A DNA stretch of 64,000 nucleotides. It comes from Xylogone sp. PMI_703 (taxonomy: Eukaryota > Ascomycota > Leotiomycetes). Each line of letters begins with the position of its first letter. Positions within the stretch are counted from its first letter, which is position 1. Under the pieces are notes generated by a model, which saw nothing but the letters and a program-made list of their open reading frames with translations, did not search any database and was not told the origin of the DNA. The stretch spans positions 3,534,001 through 3,598,000 of the forward strand of contig JAJTUQ010000002.1 of NCBI GenBank assembly GCA_021399445.1, written 5' to 3'. Position numbers and translations under genes: made by a program. Positions 47,744 through 59,631 of the stretch are shown piece after piece.

Positions 47744-50104
47744 CTAAACCCCCCACAGCTACTTCTGACCAAGGCTTTGGCTCGCAATGTTGAGCACAGG
47801 CCTCGATGGTTTGGAGATATGGTAGATTGCTTAGGTTGGCAACTGGGAGAGCGAAGATCGGAGCCTTTTGTGTCGGTACATAGGTCTGCTGTGCTTCCCT
47901 TCTCCGCATGGACCACAATTCCAAATGGCAGCGCAGTAGGCGCCGGGGGCTTTTATCTCTAGGCGAACTTATATTGTGGTTGTATATCTGGTATGTGACT
48001 GGGAATGGTGGTAGGGATTGCTGATAAATGGCTTGAACGAAGGGGCCCGCTACCCCTTACCAGATTCACTCGGTAACACTCCTTTGCCCTTTCTTGAATT
48101 CGGTCGAATATATGATCTTTTCTCTTGGCTATAGAGCAATATCAGCAAATATACTACACGATGTATGCCATGCTGCAAGACTTGGAAGAGAATTGGGAAG
48201 ATTGGTACCTCAACGCTAGCTGGAGGCGGATCCCAGGACTGATAGGTGAATGAGATCTTAACGGTTTAAACTCGGCTTCCGTTTCGCGATATGGAGCTTG
48301 ATTGCGACTGTAGTGTCCAGGTTGAGCTTCAGATGCAACGAGGTAACTGGTGCTGAACCGGAGAAGCTAGTGCAAAAGTCACGTGATCGTGGCGAACTTT
48401 GAGAGGTTGAAGAATTTAGACGAGACATCGTGACTTTCGAGGCTGAGTTGAGAGGAGCCTAGGAAATTCTGCAGTGATTGGTTATACAATATTGTTGGAT
48501 AAATAAATATGAGCTAGAAAATTGGTGTTCCGCACAGTATTCTACAATCACTAGGCCGGAATCACTAACAGTCGACTTGGATATCGCTATTACATCAAGC
48601 TCGCGTGTGAAAGCGTCTCTTGGATTCTTTGCTGCCGCAAACGGAGGGCAGCTCCCAAATTTACAAACCATCATTCTGGGTACAATATGGTCCCAGGAGC
48701 GGAAGGTGATGAAACCACATCACTCCACATAGGTGGATAGCAAGCATTTTATTATGGTGGAAGGCCAGGATTACTGGAATATTTAATATGGCAGCGCTTA
48801 TTTTGCCATCCTCAATATCATATTGTCTTTAGCCGACGGTATCAACGGTCCCAGTGCGACGGCCAACCTTCCAGCCCCAGGACACCGGTGCTCTAGCTCA
48901 TCTAGCTTGTGACAGCAATATACTTTACGTTGTATTAGTGACCGATCTACCCGCACTGCTCTTCAACATGATGGGGTAAAAAAAAAGATGCAGCGAGAGC
49001 TTGGAGCCTTCGAACCAGGACTACAAAAAGGACTAGAACTGTGGCCAATTACCATCGTGCCAGACTACTGGAACAATAACTCCTCGCTTGCTTGAGGATG
49101 GAGGACCCTTTGCAGAATGTGAGAATTTTGCTTTTTATTGAACAGATCGCGGGGAGGGTCGGGAACCGCCAATAAGACACGCCGTATCACGAATGCACAA
49201 GAGGAACGGCAGGTGGCTTTTCGGAACACCCATCTTTGGGACCTTCATCTTGGATTTCCATGGAGGCCGGAAAATCGGATAGAGTTGCACTTCGGTGGCA
49301 CTTCCTAATCCACGAGCCATCAAGACAACGGCACGGAGACACATCGCGCGAGAAGGAGGCGCTGTCTGCGGGACTGTACCGTAGGGAAGGGACAAAAGCT
49401 GCACAGGAACTGTCGAGGGACCCCGTAAGAGGAACCCAGGCCCGTACCATGCCGCCAGCAGCTGGGCTGTTCGGCCACGCTGGCCCCATACGGTACGCGT
49501 GCTGGCAAACTTTACCAACATTGAGAGCTCGCTCGAACTTACATGAGGCACGTTTCTCCTCTCTCCCTGTGGGTGTCAGCGTCGTTGTCTACCACAAAAC
49601 TCTCCAGTACGGTAGCAGTGAGCAACACTGGCGGTGGGTATTCATGGAAGTACTCCGTAGATCTTCTGGATATCCCTTAACGCCCGTGACGCCGTAACCT
49701 CATCGACGATCGGTCGTCTATTAATCGCTTAGGTCTCCCGTAGCCCGCGAGTGTCGCATGTGCAATTACCCCATGCTTTTGGGTCCCCAGATTGCTTCCT
49801 CTGGGTTGCTTGCTATCCAATAATCCACCAACATCCAAACTGCCACCAGCCCCTCCCAGGGTCGCGTAGCGCATCTTTACTCACAACCATTATTGATACA
49901 CCCTTCTTGCACGCCGTGCAATGGGTCAAATGTAGTTTTTGGTGAAGCCACTGTTGGAAGCCGCGTACTTTGCCCCGCGGTCAGATCTGCATTAGGCAAA
50001 ATCAGCAAGGGCAGAAGCAGCCGTGGCCGCGTTTCTGTACGCAGGAGCAAGCTCTCTCTGGCAGGCCCGGTGGCTTCTGCAACGCAGCAACAGCACAGAG
50101 AAGG
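47744..50104. promoter_or_regulatory. 2.4-kb divergent region between CCR4 and methyltransferase genes
   Basis: Upstream of both genes. Contains an AAAAAAAAA run near 48978-48986 and a TACTCCGTA word at about 49650. The reading frames inside (for example 49236-49697, both strands) have no domain. A small unseen gene cannot be excluded. Confidence 0.4.
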
Positions 50105-51892
50105 ATGGCGGAAGCTGCTCTTTTCTATAACATGGCTGCTCAGCGTGATGCTAAAAAACGACGCCCTTCCACAAATACCAAGGACTTGGCTTCTCCGCAG
50201 ACGCAATCCAAATATCCATTTAAGAAGGCGGGCTCCAGTTCTAGGCCAGGCTCGCAGTCAGCGTCCGCGCACTCAACCAGCCAGATCACCCCCGAAGGCA
50301 GTATTTGGTCCAGGGACGACCAGAAGAGATCCGACTCCATCTCTATTACGAGTTCGAATTCCAACTCCAACTCCAACCCAGCTGAGACCAATTCGTCCTT
50401 ATCCGCAAAAAAGTTGTCGAGTGCTCATCACGTTGGGTCCGATCGCATGCTTTCTACTCCACTCCCCGACTACAAACGAGCTGCGAATCAATCGAACAGG
50501 GCAAGGGCGGCCGCAGCGTCGCACGCTGCCAACCGAAAATCATCATCAGTCTCTGCGACTAGCTCCGAACGTAACAAACATGTCGCCAACGCGTCGGCGG
50601 CGGCGGACTCGATGGGAACAACCAGAGCTGATGTTGCTGGCCGCTCCAGCAGCGTGTCTGGCAGCACTGGCGGTTCAAGTGGTCTCACGGCGATAACATC
50701 CAGCGATCTATCCGCATCTCAAGTCTCGTTGCACAACAAACACCCCTTTGTGGAACGCAATGGCCGGCGATATCTACGAGACCCAACTCTCCCCTATCCC
50801 CTTCCCTGCGATCTCCCAGAGATCCATCGACAGACCTTACGCACCATGCTTTTAGTCCAGGTGTTTGGTGGTCCCATTTGTTCTCCTGTTTTTGCACATA
50901 AGCCCCCGAAACGTGTCCTCGATGTTGGCTGCGGTACAGGCTTCTGGAGCGTGATGTGCCACCGCCATTTTTCCAAGAGGGGATATTCATCAATATCATT
51001 TACAGGCGTTGATATCGCTCCACTTGCACCAGTTGCAGAGATGGACGCCGACATGAACTGGCGATTCATCCAGCATGATTTACGAAAGTCCCCCTTACAG
51101 TTCCAGGATGATGAGTTCGATCTCATCATGATCAAAGATATGAGTCTGTACTCAGCTATCTCCGGTAGCTTGCAGCAGCAAGAATTAATGGATGAATATT
51201 TGCGGATTCTGAAACCCGGTGGAACGATCGAGTTTTGGGATGGCGATTACGCAATACGCATGCTTCTCCCGCCGCCCTCGCAGTCTACAGAAGATAATAG
51301 CAGCCACAACAGTAATAGCCAGGATGAGGAACACACCCGTGCAGAAGAATTGGGAGTGTACGCTCTAACGCGACAAACACCCTTGGGGCCGCCGCAAAAC
51401 CAATTTTTGGCTGACTACAACGGGTGGCTGACCAAAGCTCTCGAACCAAAGAGACTTACCGCTATGCCATGTACCTCAATCCGACCAGTGCTCGTTCAGG
51501 AACCTGACTTAACTGATATTGGTGACCGCCGCTTTGCGATCCCTCTTGGAGAAGAAGTAAGATGGGAGAAAGAAGGTGTGAGTACTGGTAGTACCAGCAT
51601 TGGAGCACATGCACCCTCAAAAGGAAAAAGTAAAGAGCCTGGCCGACAGCAACGCAAGCATTTAACAGCGAGCCAAGCAGCTTTGCGATCCACTGCTCTT
51701 CAGACTGTTGTACAGCTGATCGATAGTTTAGAGCCATTACTGCGGGAAGCTAGCGGTAAAGGTCAAGATGAATGGGACCGGTGGTATGGGAGCATGATGA
51801 ATGATCTATTAAAGCAAAACGGGACTTCGTGGGGAGAGTGTCTTGAGGTTGGAGCCTGGTGGGCTCAGAAAAAGAAAAAATCGTCCTCTTGA
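50105..51892 (+). CDS. SAM-dependent methyltransferase with long disordered N-terminus
   Basis: Single exon; I use the ATG at 50105 (595 residues). The frame is open further upstream to 49970 but without an ATG. Residues 1-220 are Ser/Asn/Ala-rich with basic patches (MAAQRDAKKRRPSTN), possibly nuclear. A conserved lead-in HPFVERNGRRYLRDPTLPYP precedes the class I methyltransferase domain: motif I RVLDVGCGTGFWSVM, motif II FTGVDIAP, motif III-IV DDEFDLIMIKDMS, and YLRILKPGGTIEFWDGD after it. The C-terminal third is helical with a variable insert. This overall plan occurs in fungal UMTA/LaeA-like methyltransferases of unknown substrate; whether it regulates transcription is not knowable from sequence. 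Confidence 0.85.
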   Translation: MAEAALFYNMAAQRDAKKRRPSTNTKDLASPQTQSKYPFKKAGSSSRPGSQSASAHSTSQITPEGSIWSRDDQKRSDSISITSSNSNSNSNPAETNSSLSAKKLSSAHHVGSDRMLSTPLPDYKRAANQSNRARAAAASHAANRKSSSVSATSSERNKHVANASAAADSMGTTRADVAGRSSSVSGSTGGSSGLTAITSSDLSASQVSLHNKHPFVERNGRRYLRDPTLPYPLPCDLPEIHRQTLRTMLLVQVFGGPICSPVFAHKPPKRVLDVGCGTGFWSVMCHRHFSKRGYSSISFTGVDIAPLAPVAEMDADMNWRFIQHDLRKSPLQFQDDEFDLIMIKDMSLYSAISGSLQQQELMDEYLRILKPGGTIEFWDGDYAIRMLLPPPSQSTEDNSSHNSNSQDEEHTRAEELGVYALTRQTPLGPPQNQFLADYNGWLTKALEPKRLTAMPCTSIRPVLVQEPDLTDIGDRRFAIPLGEEVRWEKEGVSTGSTSIGAHAPSKGKSKEPGRQQRKHLTASQAALRSTALQTVVQLIDSLEPLLREASGKGQDEWDRWYGSMMNDLLKQNGTSWGECLEVGAWWAQKKKKSSS

Positions 51893-52312
51893 GCTACTGT
51901 GGCTTTTCCCTAGCTGGTTATAACCCGTCTACGGTGGAGAATATATACGAAGATGACAGCTGCGGGAAATAGGAAGGTCCTTCATCGACTGACCAGATTC
52001 ATGGGTTAACATTCCTTCTTCTCTCCTGCCGAGATGCATGCATTTATTGGATTGCACCGCATACTGCAAGCCAAGCTATCCTATTTTACCGAGTAGCTTA
52101 TGCCATTGTGGCTGCCCATTATCACGTAGGGGTCTGAAACCTTTTCCATCTTGAATTCCCACTCCTCAGAATCGCCTGAAGTCACCTCAATCTGCAGACC
52201 CCGGAGCTGCGGAACTCTAGGCCTGGTGTCTAGAAAGCGGTACTAAGCTGTCCAGCATCAATCCACGGCGATATTTTCTTTCACCATACATGCTTCAATC
52301 GCTCCCGCATTT
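51893..52312. other. Convergent intergenic region
   Basis: Between the methyltransferase and the LYR-protein gene. The minus strand 52232-52086 holds a 48-codon open stretch with protein-like composition directly downstream of the LYR gene's stop; I cannot connect it to an exon. Confidence 0.35.
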
Positions 52313-52943
52313 TCATATCTTATCGTACCGTTGACGGAGCGCTCGATATCTTTTCAAATAGTATCTAGATATACCCCGACCGAATTGCATTAGTTTCCAA
52401 TTCCACAAGGAGGCCAGGCATACGCATCGCATTATTTCAATGGAGAATGGGTTTAGTTCTTTTTACCATGTCCACGAGCATATTTGTTGTTTATTATTTA
52501 TGGCGACTCGGAATCAAGAAATATATATCGGGATCTTAATGAAAGACGATTACCTACAATGCTTCTATTTCTGTGAGAAACGCCAGTGTCAGTGAATTTG
52601 CCTATGTATCCATTCTGTAAAGTTGCTGCAAACTTGTCCTAGATCTGAAGAAGAAAAATAGCAGTACCTTTCTTAACGAACTCAGCACGCTTGATAGCTT
52701 CCCTTATTTCATTCTCATCTGTTAGATGTGCTTTACTCGCGAATGCCTTGTGTAACCGTGGTCGAAAGTAACTATATCCCAGAGGGTAATCTCTCCCCAG
52801 AAACAGGAGTTCTATTGAAGTGTGAACAGAGAGCCATCAACTTTCCAGCTATTGCATCATTTGAATTCAATAGAAGAGGGCATGCAGAACACCATACCTT
52901 TATAAATATTTATCACCTCTCTCCGTAGGCCTGGGTTGGTCAT
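52313..52943 (-). CDS. LYRM5: LYR-motif protein, ETFRF1/LYRM5-like, four exons
   Basis: This gene is too fragmented to give a long reading frame. Exons read by eye: 52943-52898 (46 nt), 52811-52668 (144 nt), 52570-52558 (13 nt) and 52364-52313 (52 nt), 84 residues in total. Introns begin GTATGG, GTACTG, GTAGGT and end ATAG, ACAG, CTAG. The protein opens [20 protein letters not shown], where LRREV is the LYR-motif position, continues [34 protein letters not shown], and ends [16 protein letters not shown]. That order and length match human ETFRF1 (LYRM5), the mitochondrial factor that binds electron-transfer flavoprotein and removes its FAD; other LYR proteins assemble complex I or Fe-S enzymes with acyl-carrier protein. 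Junctions are inferred; the family call is strong. Confidence 0.8.
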
Positions 52944-53317
52944 GTTGATGGTGAATCTCCTGTGGAGCTCAGTTGGACGTGTCGACGTTATGGCAAATCA
53001 ACAGCTCAATTGCGTAGAAGCTGCTCTTGCATTGTAGTTGAAACTTTTATCAACGGAGATCGGGGAGTAATGAACCCATATCAATGCCATTGGTTGTGGG
53101 GACTAAAAGATACGTAATGTGCCTGGTTCCGTCATCGCACTCTGGAAGCTCCGTTTAGGATCATGCGGATGCCGCTTCCGAACTGCGGGGGCCAGTAAGC
53201 TGTTTATTGCATGAATTGGATAACCTCGGGACAGTTTCAATCGCAATTGAAGAGTAGACCTCGCGCCCCGTCTCTTCTGACGGCGAGATAACAGACGGTA
53301 GTGAGTCAAAGACCGGT
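52944..53317. promoter_or_regulatory. 374-bp divergent promoter, LYR protein and thioesterase genes
   Basis: Start codons of the two genes face away from each other across 374 bp, short enough that promoter elements must be shared or overlapping. No TATA box is obvious on either side. Confidence 0.55.
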
Positions 53318-54588
53318 ATGGCTTCCTCTATACAGTCATTACCACGACTTTCACAAGCAACAAATCATTTACGAATAGCCCCTCCATTCTTCTCTCAGTC
53401 ACATCTCAACTCTCTACTCCCTACGACGGCCACAAGAGCCCCGCGGCGATACCAATACTACACTTCTGCTCTTTCCCAGTCCCATTCCCATTCACACCCT
53501 CCGTCTAATTCTACCACTGGAGCAGAAGCCTCCCTCACCGAACCTACTCCCTCACAGTCCCGGTGGCTGTCCACCACGAAATCCCGAATTGGGAAATGTA
53601 TACTCTGGGGCCTAGACCAGGAGCAGACGAGGCGAGCTGCGGCTGTGTTGAAGATACTGGGTGAAGAATGGAGAGAGTTGGTTGCTGGGCAGGAAGGGTT
53701 CCTGACAAGTAGGAAGCGGGCTGGGCTGCTAAGGCATAAGGTGGTTTGGGGTGAGATGGATAGAATGGTTTGTGTTTAATTTTCTTTTATTTAAAATTTT
53801 CAGATTAGTTGGTTGTTTTCTTATATTTTCCTCTCTTCATCATTGGCTGTTTCTTTTCCATTGAGGATTATAGAGGGCAAGCCGTTGTCTTAGCTATAGA
53901 CGATAATCGGACTGGAGTGTCAGAGATATTGTACTTCTTCATGCCATTCAGAGACCAATTTGGAACATTATTATACAAGAGATGAGACTAACAGAATTCC
54001 ATTAGGCTCATATTAACAACGTTACATACGTGCGGTACGCTGAAAGTGCGCGGATAAACTGGGCATATAACTATGCTGTGCATATAGATCCTAAAAATCA
54101 AGACAAATGGAGCGAGTTATGGACAAATCAGGGTGATGGACTAATATTAAGGAGTATGCGGACTGATTATAAATTTGTTAGTCCATTTGTCCTTCCTGTC
54201 TTGTTGCCCTCTTAAGAAAGTTATCTGGCTAATCTCTTCGCAGCCTATGACCTGGCCAGATCACATTTCCGTCTTCCACAAACTACGGCATCTGCCTAAG
54301 CCGTTTGACACATCATTCATCTTAGATGTGATGATTCTCTCCGAACTGCATCAGCGGCCTGCGGCCCGCTGTGTTGAGGATATAGTCGTATATGACTACC
54401 GCAAAGGTAAGAAAATGGTTATACCGCCCTTCGTGATGAATGGATTTCAAAGGACGTGGGAAGAACAAGAGGAAGCGAGGGAAAACAGCTTGAAGAGGAT
54501 TGGAGAGGTAGAAAAGGAAGTGAGGAAGTTGGAGACGGAAAGCTGGGACAGGGAAGGTGCTGTGGAAGACCTTGGTAGTGCAGCATGA
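53318..54588 (+). CDS. Hot-dog-fold acyl-CoA thioesterase, mitochondrial-type leader
   Basis: Three exons, 53318-53767, 54006-54176, 54244-54588 (introns 238 and 67 nt; donors GTTTGT and GTTAGT), 321 residues. The first 55 residues are rich in Ser, Arg, Thr and Tyr and nearly free of acidic residues, like a mitochondrial presequence. Exon 2 opens with AHINNVTYVRYAESARINW, the central helix and active-site region of the 4-hydroxybenzoyl-CoA thioesterase type hot-dog fold (H-x-N-N-x-x-Y). Later strands include SFILDVMILSEL and VEDIVVYDYRKGKK; the C-terminus is a charged helix. Likely hydrolyses an acyl-CoA or acyl-ACP thioester; substrate unknown. It shares a short divergent promoter with the LYR protein gene. 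Confidence 0.85.
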
Positions 54589-57500
54589 GCGTAGTGATAA
54601 TGCAATCCGGAACTTGGAGCTTACCGGATATGCTTCGAAGCTCTCCAAGTCATTATAGATTCACTAGATATGCATAACACCTTAGATTTAGAGCAAGATT
54701 GCCAGAGCATTATGCTTAAGAGGGATGTTATGGGCATATGATATCTTCTTGAGAAGCCGTGTAAGTATTTTTCCCTGTTTCCATCACTCAAACTACTGTG
54801 CTATTTATTCGGCGCATTTTCTCAGCAGACATGCCCGTTAGAGCGCCAGTATATCATAATCCTCAATCTCCAGTTTTGGATATTAATGAAAGATTTCAGG
54901 CTTCGAATCAATTAATGGAAATCAGCCGCGCAATAAAAATCATCTCTTTTTCTCCTATTGTTTCCTTCCCAATCATGAACTGCTTTCTGTTGTCACTTAC
55001 ATTCAATTAGCAGCTCAAGCTTTCACTTATTTCTTCCCTCTTTAGGAAGGTTGATTTTCTTTGTGCACGGGTGCTTTTCAGAAAGAGCAAACACATGTCT
55101 AACCTGCTAGCTTCCTGTTTTCTTCCTCGCCTAACCAACTGCTGCTTTACCATTAAAAACTATACTGATTTGTACTTCTGTCCCTTCTCTTGGTACAAAT
55201 CTGGCAAGGACGAGATATGCTTCTCAATGCGTATGATCCGAGATGCAGTCACAGAGAAAACTCGACCGTACATAGAGAGGTTGGAGTCACAAGACTGATT
55301 TACAGCGTTTCATCGACCCCGCGAGGGGTAGTCTTATCTCCTATCTAAGTTGAAGATACCTACTCGATATCACTAGTTTGAATGGTGCTGGAGATCACCA
55401 AACTAGGATCAATTACTCCGCGCTGATCTGATCTGTATTCGCAGTATGGAGTTTGACCCTGCTCCGAAGTTTCTGAGTTCATGGCTGCAATATTCTGTTA
55501 TATCTCAAATTATTACGACAGGAAATGAGCTATCCTGGATAAATATTGATACCTTAGCTATGATGGTACGTTCTCTTGAGAGCAAAGCCTCGACTGTGTG
55601 TCCGAGGAGATAAAAGTCGAGGCTTGACTAACAAGCGCTTGGAAGCGCATAGCAGAGTTACAGTACCAACCACTGACTCTGATCACCTGTGGCCATAATT
55701 CCCGTTAGCAGCGTTACCTACAGCCGGCGCTACAATAGACGCATGGCAACATTGGTCACTTCGAAAAGTGGAAACCGACGATCAAAGATCCCCTCGGGCG
55801 AAACATCGCAAAGACCAGCTAGGGTCTATGAGACTAAGCACGGATAGCCATACACAGTAAATCGTATGGTACCGTGGTGAGAGTGGAAGATGGGTGCTAC
55901 CCTAAAATTTTATCCCTCTACAACTCCCCTTTCTGAAGCCAAAGGCATAAGAGCGTGAGAAGATTTGCAGATGCGACAAGGACAAGGCAATGACGAAATG
56001 GAGGTGTTTACCCCACGGCAGCCAGTTCACCCTTCATCATTCGGCCACTGAGCTTGGATGCGCCCGATCCAGTCAGTACCCCTCCATGGACTGGAAAGTG
56101 ACTTTTCAAAGAAGAACGAGTTGTGGCTTGCTCGAGACTTGCCATAAGCCTATGATTTCTCGAGGCAACACACAAAATCCACGGGTTGCGTCCACCACAC
56201 CGACCTAGATAATACAACCCGCCATATTCTCTCGAGCCTCCTTTGTTTCCCCAGTTCCGGTGAAAGGGGCCCTGATCACTTTTGGTGCATGGCAGATAAT
56301 GCATCAGTAAGCATAAGTCTTTGCTAGATGCGGAAAAGAAGCCACACTTGGGGATTACAGATTCATGCATTGAGCTTATTATGAATGCCCAGACATAACA
56401 GCAACAAGAACTAGAAGAAAGGCGAGATTACTCATACTACCTCGACCTGGAAGAAAAAGTAAAAAACTTGCTTGTTCACATGCCAGTTAGCCGCGGTCTT
56501 TTCTATGTTCACTCGTATCTACGCCTATCCAGCGCTTATTAGTCTGGCGCACCTTGCAGAGCCTCCACAACAGTTTGATACCATACTCTAATCGATTAAA
56601 AGAATCCGTCTTTTGTGGATAATTTTTATGGGAGAGCCAGTCATGTGACGGAGTACCCGCTAGTCCAGGCCATTCCATGCTGGAAACGTCCTTTTAGGTC
56701 ACATCGAACGATATCTCGAGCACGAACAGAAGCTACTGCATGGCTGAGGGAGGAATGGGAGGTTGGGAGTGGTCAATATAAATGAATTGTGTAGGCGGAT
56801 AGCGAATCAGCGCCGACAACGGTGATTACCCTGCATGCACTGTGCCCCTACTTCCGTATAGACAGGCATTGTAGCCAAAGCCTCCGCTGTCGAATCTGCA
56901 TGTACCAAGGAGTCGTTTACATGAAAATCTTCCTCCTTTCAGGAGCCTCGACCATTGGATGACGGAACCTAACTACTTGTGGTCGCGTGGATTGAAGTAA
57001 AAACAGTCGACATCTCGGACTGGGATGCCATCTCTTGCGGTGAGGGGTTATCTTTTCAGCATTTTTGCGGACTGATCATCCGTTCGACCAACCAGCGAGG
57101 ACATGAACCATCCTCAGAATTTTCCGATGGGCAAGTGCAGTGTTATTACACCCCAACTTTAGCCTCAGATCCGACCAAGGGTATTGACAAACGAGAGTAG
57201 CAGGTCTATCCGATTGCGGTAAATGAAATTGGCATTACTGATGGCAACGATGTCACGACTCATAACTCGGTTTTAGTGGGCCAGTGAAGGAGGGGCAGAC
57301 GAAGGAGAATTTTTCTTTGGATGGAGAAAGGAAAAAAAAACATTTTTATCTTTTGACTCCTCCGTACTACTGCAATTAAAATTGCAGCAATCGCATCACG
57401 ATCGCGACGGGATTGTGCTCCACCGCCCGCACCAAGCATACGGTAACCGTTTTCTTATCTGCTAAGAAACGGCTTCCAGGGTTGGCTTGCTAGGAAAAGA

Positions 57501-59631
57501 TGAAGAATCGCACCATCACGTAAGAAGAGGCGTTAGCTGAGGGCGTCTGGAGCTCTCCGCATACCAACGAACAAGCTCTTAGGCAGGAGACTTGCACAGT
57601 ACAGGCCTGGGGCTCCTGTAGGCCCTCTGCTTCATCCTATGACGTCCCGCAGCCACCCACCCGAGACTCCCATCTCACTCCAATAGCCTAGTCGGAAGTG
57701 ACTGGATGTTCCATTCTTGAACCCAAGTGCCGACAGCAACGCGCCGCCTGGAGGGAACAAGCAGAGGAGTGGGCGGAAGTTGCGCTGCAGTTAGTTGCTC
57801 GAAGGGCCAGGTGGGCAGGGGCATGGCCGTGACTCTCTCCGCACCAAGTCATGCCTAAAGCGGTTATGTCTAGGCGTATCTCTCTTCGTGCTTGTTCGCA
57901 ATAATAAGGTTCGCCGTCGATCATTAACTGCAGTGATAAGCACCAAAGCTGTGTGTGGGCATTCCAAGGGTGCCGGGAAGTGCGGTGGGTGCTCGTGCCT
58001 CCAGGGGCCCATTGAGCGATGGGTATTTGCGAAGCCAATGCTTGGTTTCGCTGCTGGGCTTGGCTCTAGCCCCCTCCGATGCCTCTGATGCCCCGGATAT
58101 TCCTGGACCATGAGGCGGATTGATTGGCCTGCGCGTCTGCGCAGTGCTCCATAGCGGGGCCGAGCGAGATGAAGGATTGAATGATTACGGCATTACGGTG
58201 CTGTTGTGCTGTACTGTGCTGGTGCTTTGCGCTGTCCAGCACCGTCCTTGGTTAATGCTGCTGCTCTAGCTCATCACTTGCACCAAATTTGTGATGGTGC
58301 TGCTCTCCAATTCATAGCATTTTCTTTGCGCGGGGGAATCCGATTGCGCTGGTTGACTGGTGACTGGTGGGATACAGCATCGCTTGGGGGCTGCGAGATG
58401 AACGAAGTGGCGGTTGTATATTTTCCGTTGTTCGGACAGGCGCGGTTTACCGGCATAGCTGAGCCTGGGCCGGTAAATGCTGAATTTGTGAACACAAGAG
58501 GCGTGTCAGGTGTATGTACTATATCGTGTATTTGTTGTGTCTTTAATGGCGTGCGATGAATGATGACTGTATCGCGTCCGTTGTGCGCTGGATGGTGTAT
58601 AACCAGTATCATCTTGCCATGCCATATGACGGGAACTGAAATGCCATGGCCATTGGACCTGCGCTTCGACCTCGTGCTGCACTCTGCATTCGCAGCCTCG
58701 ACGGGGCTCACAGCTCACACGCAGGGTCCCATCACAGGCATCACGGGCGTCACAGCAGCAGGCTGATCGAGCCAGACGTTTAGGGCTCGCGATTCCGATC
58801 CATCCTGAGCCATCCCGAGCTATCCTGAGCCATCTGGTGCCTGGGCCCGTCGTCATCGGCTGGTGAACGCTGCGGGTGGCTTGGTGCGAGTGCCGCGTTA
58901 GGGAAAGGGCTGGAGAGTGGAGGTGGGAAAAGGGAAAGGTGGATAGGGGAGCAGTGGCAGCAGTGGGATCAGTGGGATCAGAGGGATCTGGGCTGGTTGC
59001 CGCTGGCCCCAGCAGGAGTGCAGAAGTGAGAGAAAAGCAGAAGTGTCCTGGGAATAATTCAATGGAAAGCCCTGCACAACAACCACGACCCGTAGTAATA
59101 CCCGTAATACAGCATTACTGTACGGAGTACACAAGTCAACACTGGAGGCCCAAAAAAAGTTGGCAGCCCCAGGCACCCGCAGGTCCCTCCCAAGGCACCC
59201 AGCACCCTCTCGTTAAACGCTCCCAAGTAGCCCAGACGCTGCTCGCTGAACCCAGGCAAAACCACCACTAACACAAGCCAGCGCCGCTAAGGATAATACG
59301 CCTCCAACTAAAAGATCAACTCGACTTAAAACCTCTCTGTTTCAAAATTCCTTCCCCTCCTAACCACCATCACCACCACCGCCATACCCAGTCTACCACG
59401 CCTTCGCCAGCACCATCACCACTGCGATTCCGCGCTGGATGATGCCGGCTCCTTAACGGCCTACTCCTGGATTCTCGATAGACCTTTGCAGTCGCGCCTT
59501 CGAGCACGTTCTGCATTGCCTCCTCCACCACAACGTTGTCGTCCTCCGACCAGCTCCCGTGGCTGCGGCTCTCCCCAGCGTCTCTCCTTCGCGGCTGGCC
59601 TGGCTCCGTCGCTCTGGGTCAGCAGAGCCGC
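54589..59631. other. 5-kb gene-poor stretch between thioesterase and acrB
   Basis: No recognisable gene. Two places deserve mention: about 54830-55298 (+), with an open stretch ending MIRDAVTEKTRPYIERLES, and 55450 onwards (+), with an ATG followed by about 45 open codons to a possible GTACGT donor. Neither matches a known family. 57.4-59.5 kb is GC-richer and probably contains the acrB promoter and leader; TACTGTACGGAGTAC lies near 59116. Confidence 0.4.

Noticed and set aside
48961..49020. Possible tRNA on the minus strand (GGTTCGAAGGC)
   Set aside because: Resembles a B box but no paired T stem, acceptor stem or A box can be drawn around it.
52086..52232. 48-codon open stretch downstream of the LYR gene
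   Set aside because: Could be a last exon of an isoform, but the LYR protein is already complete at 52313 and no acceptor joins it convincingly.
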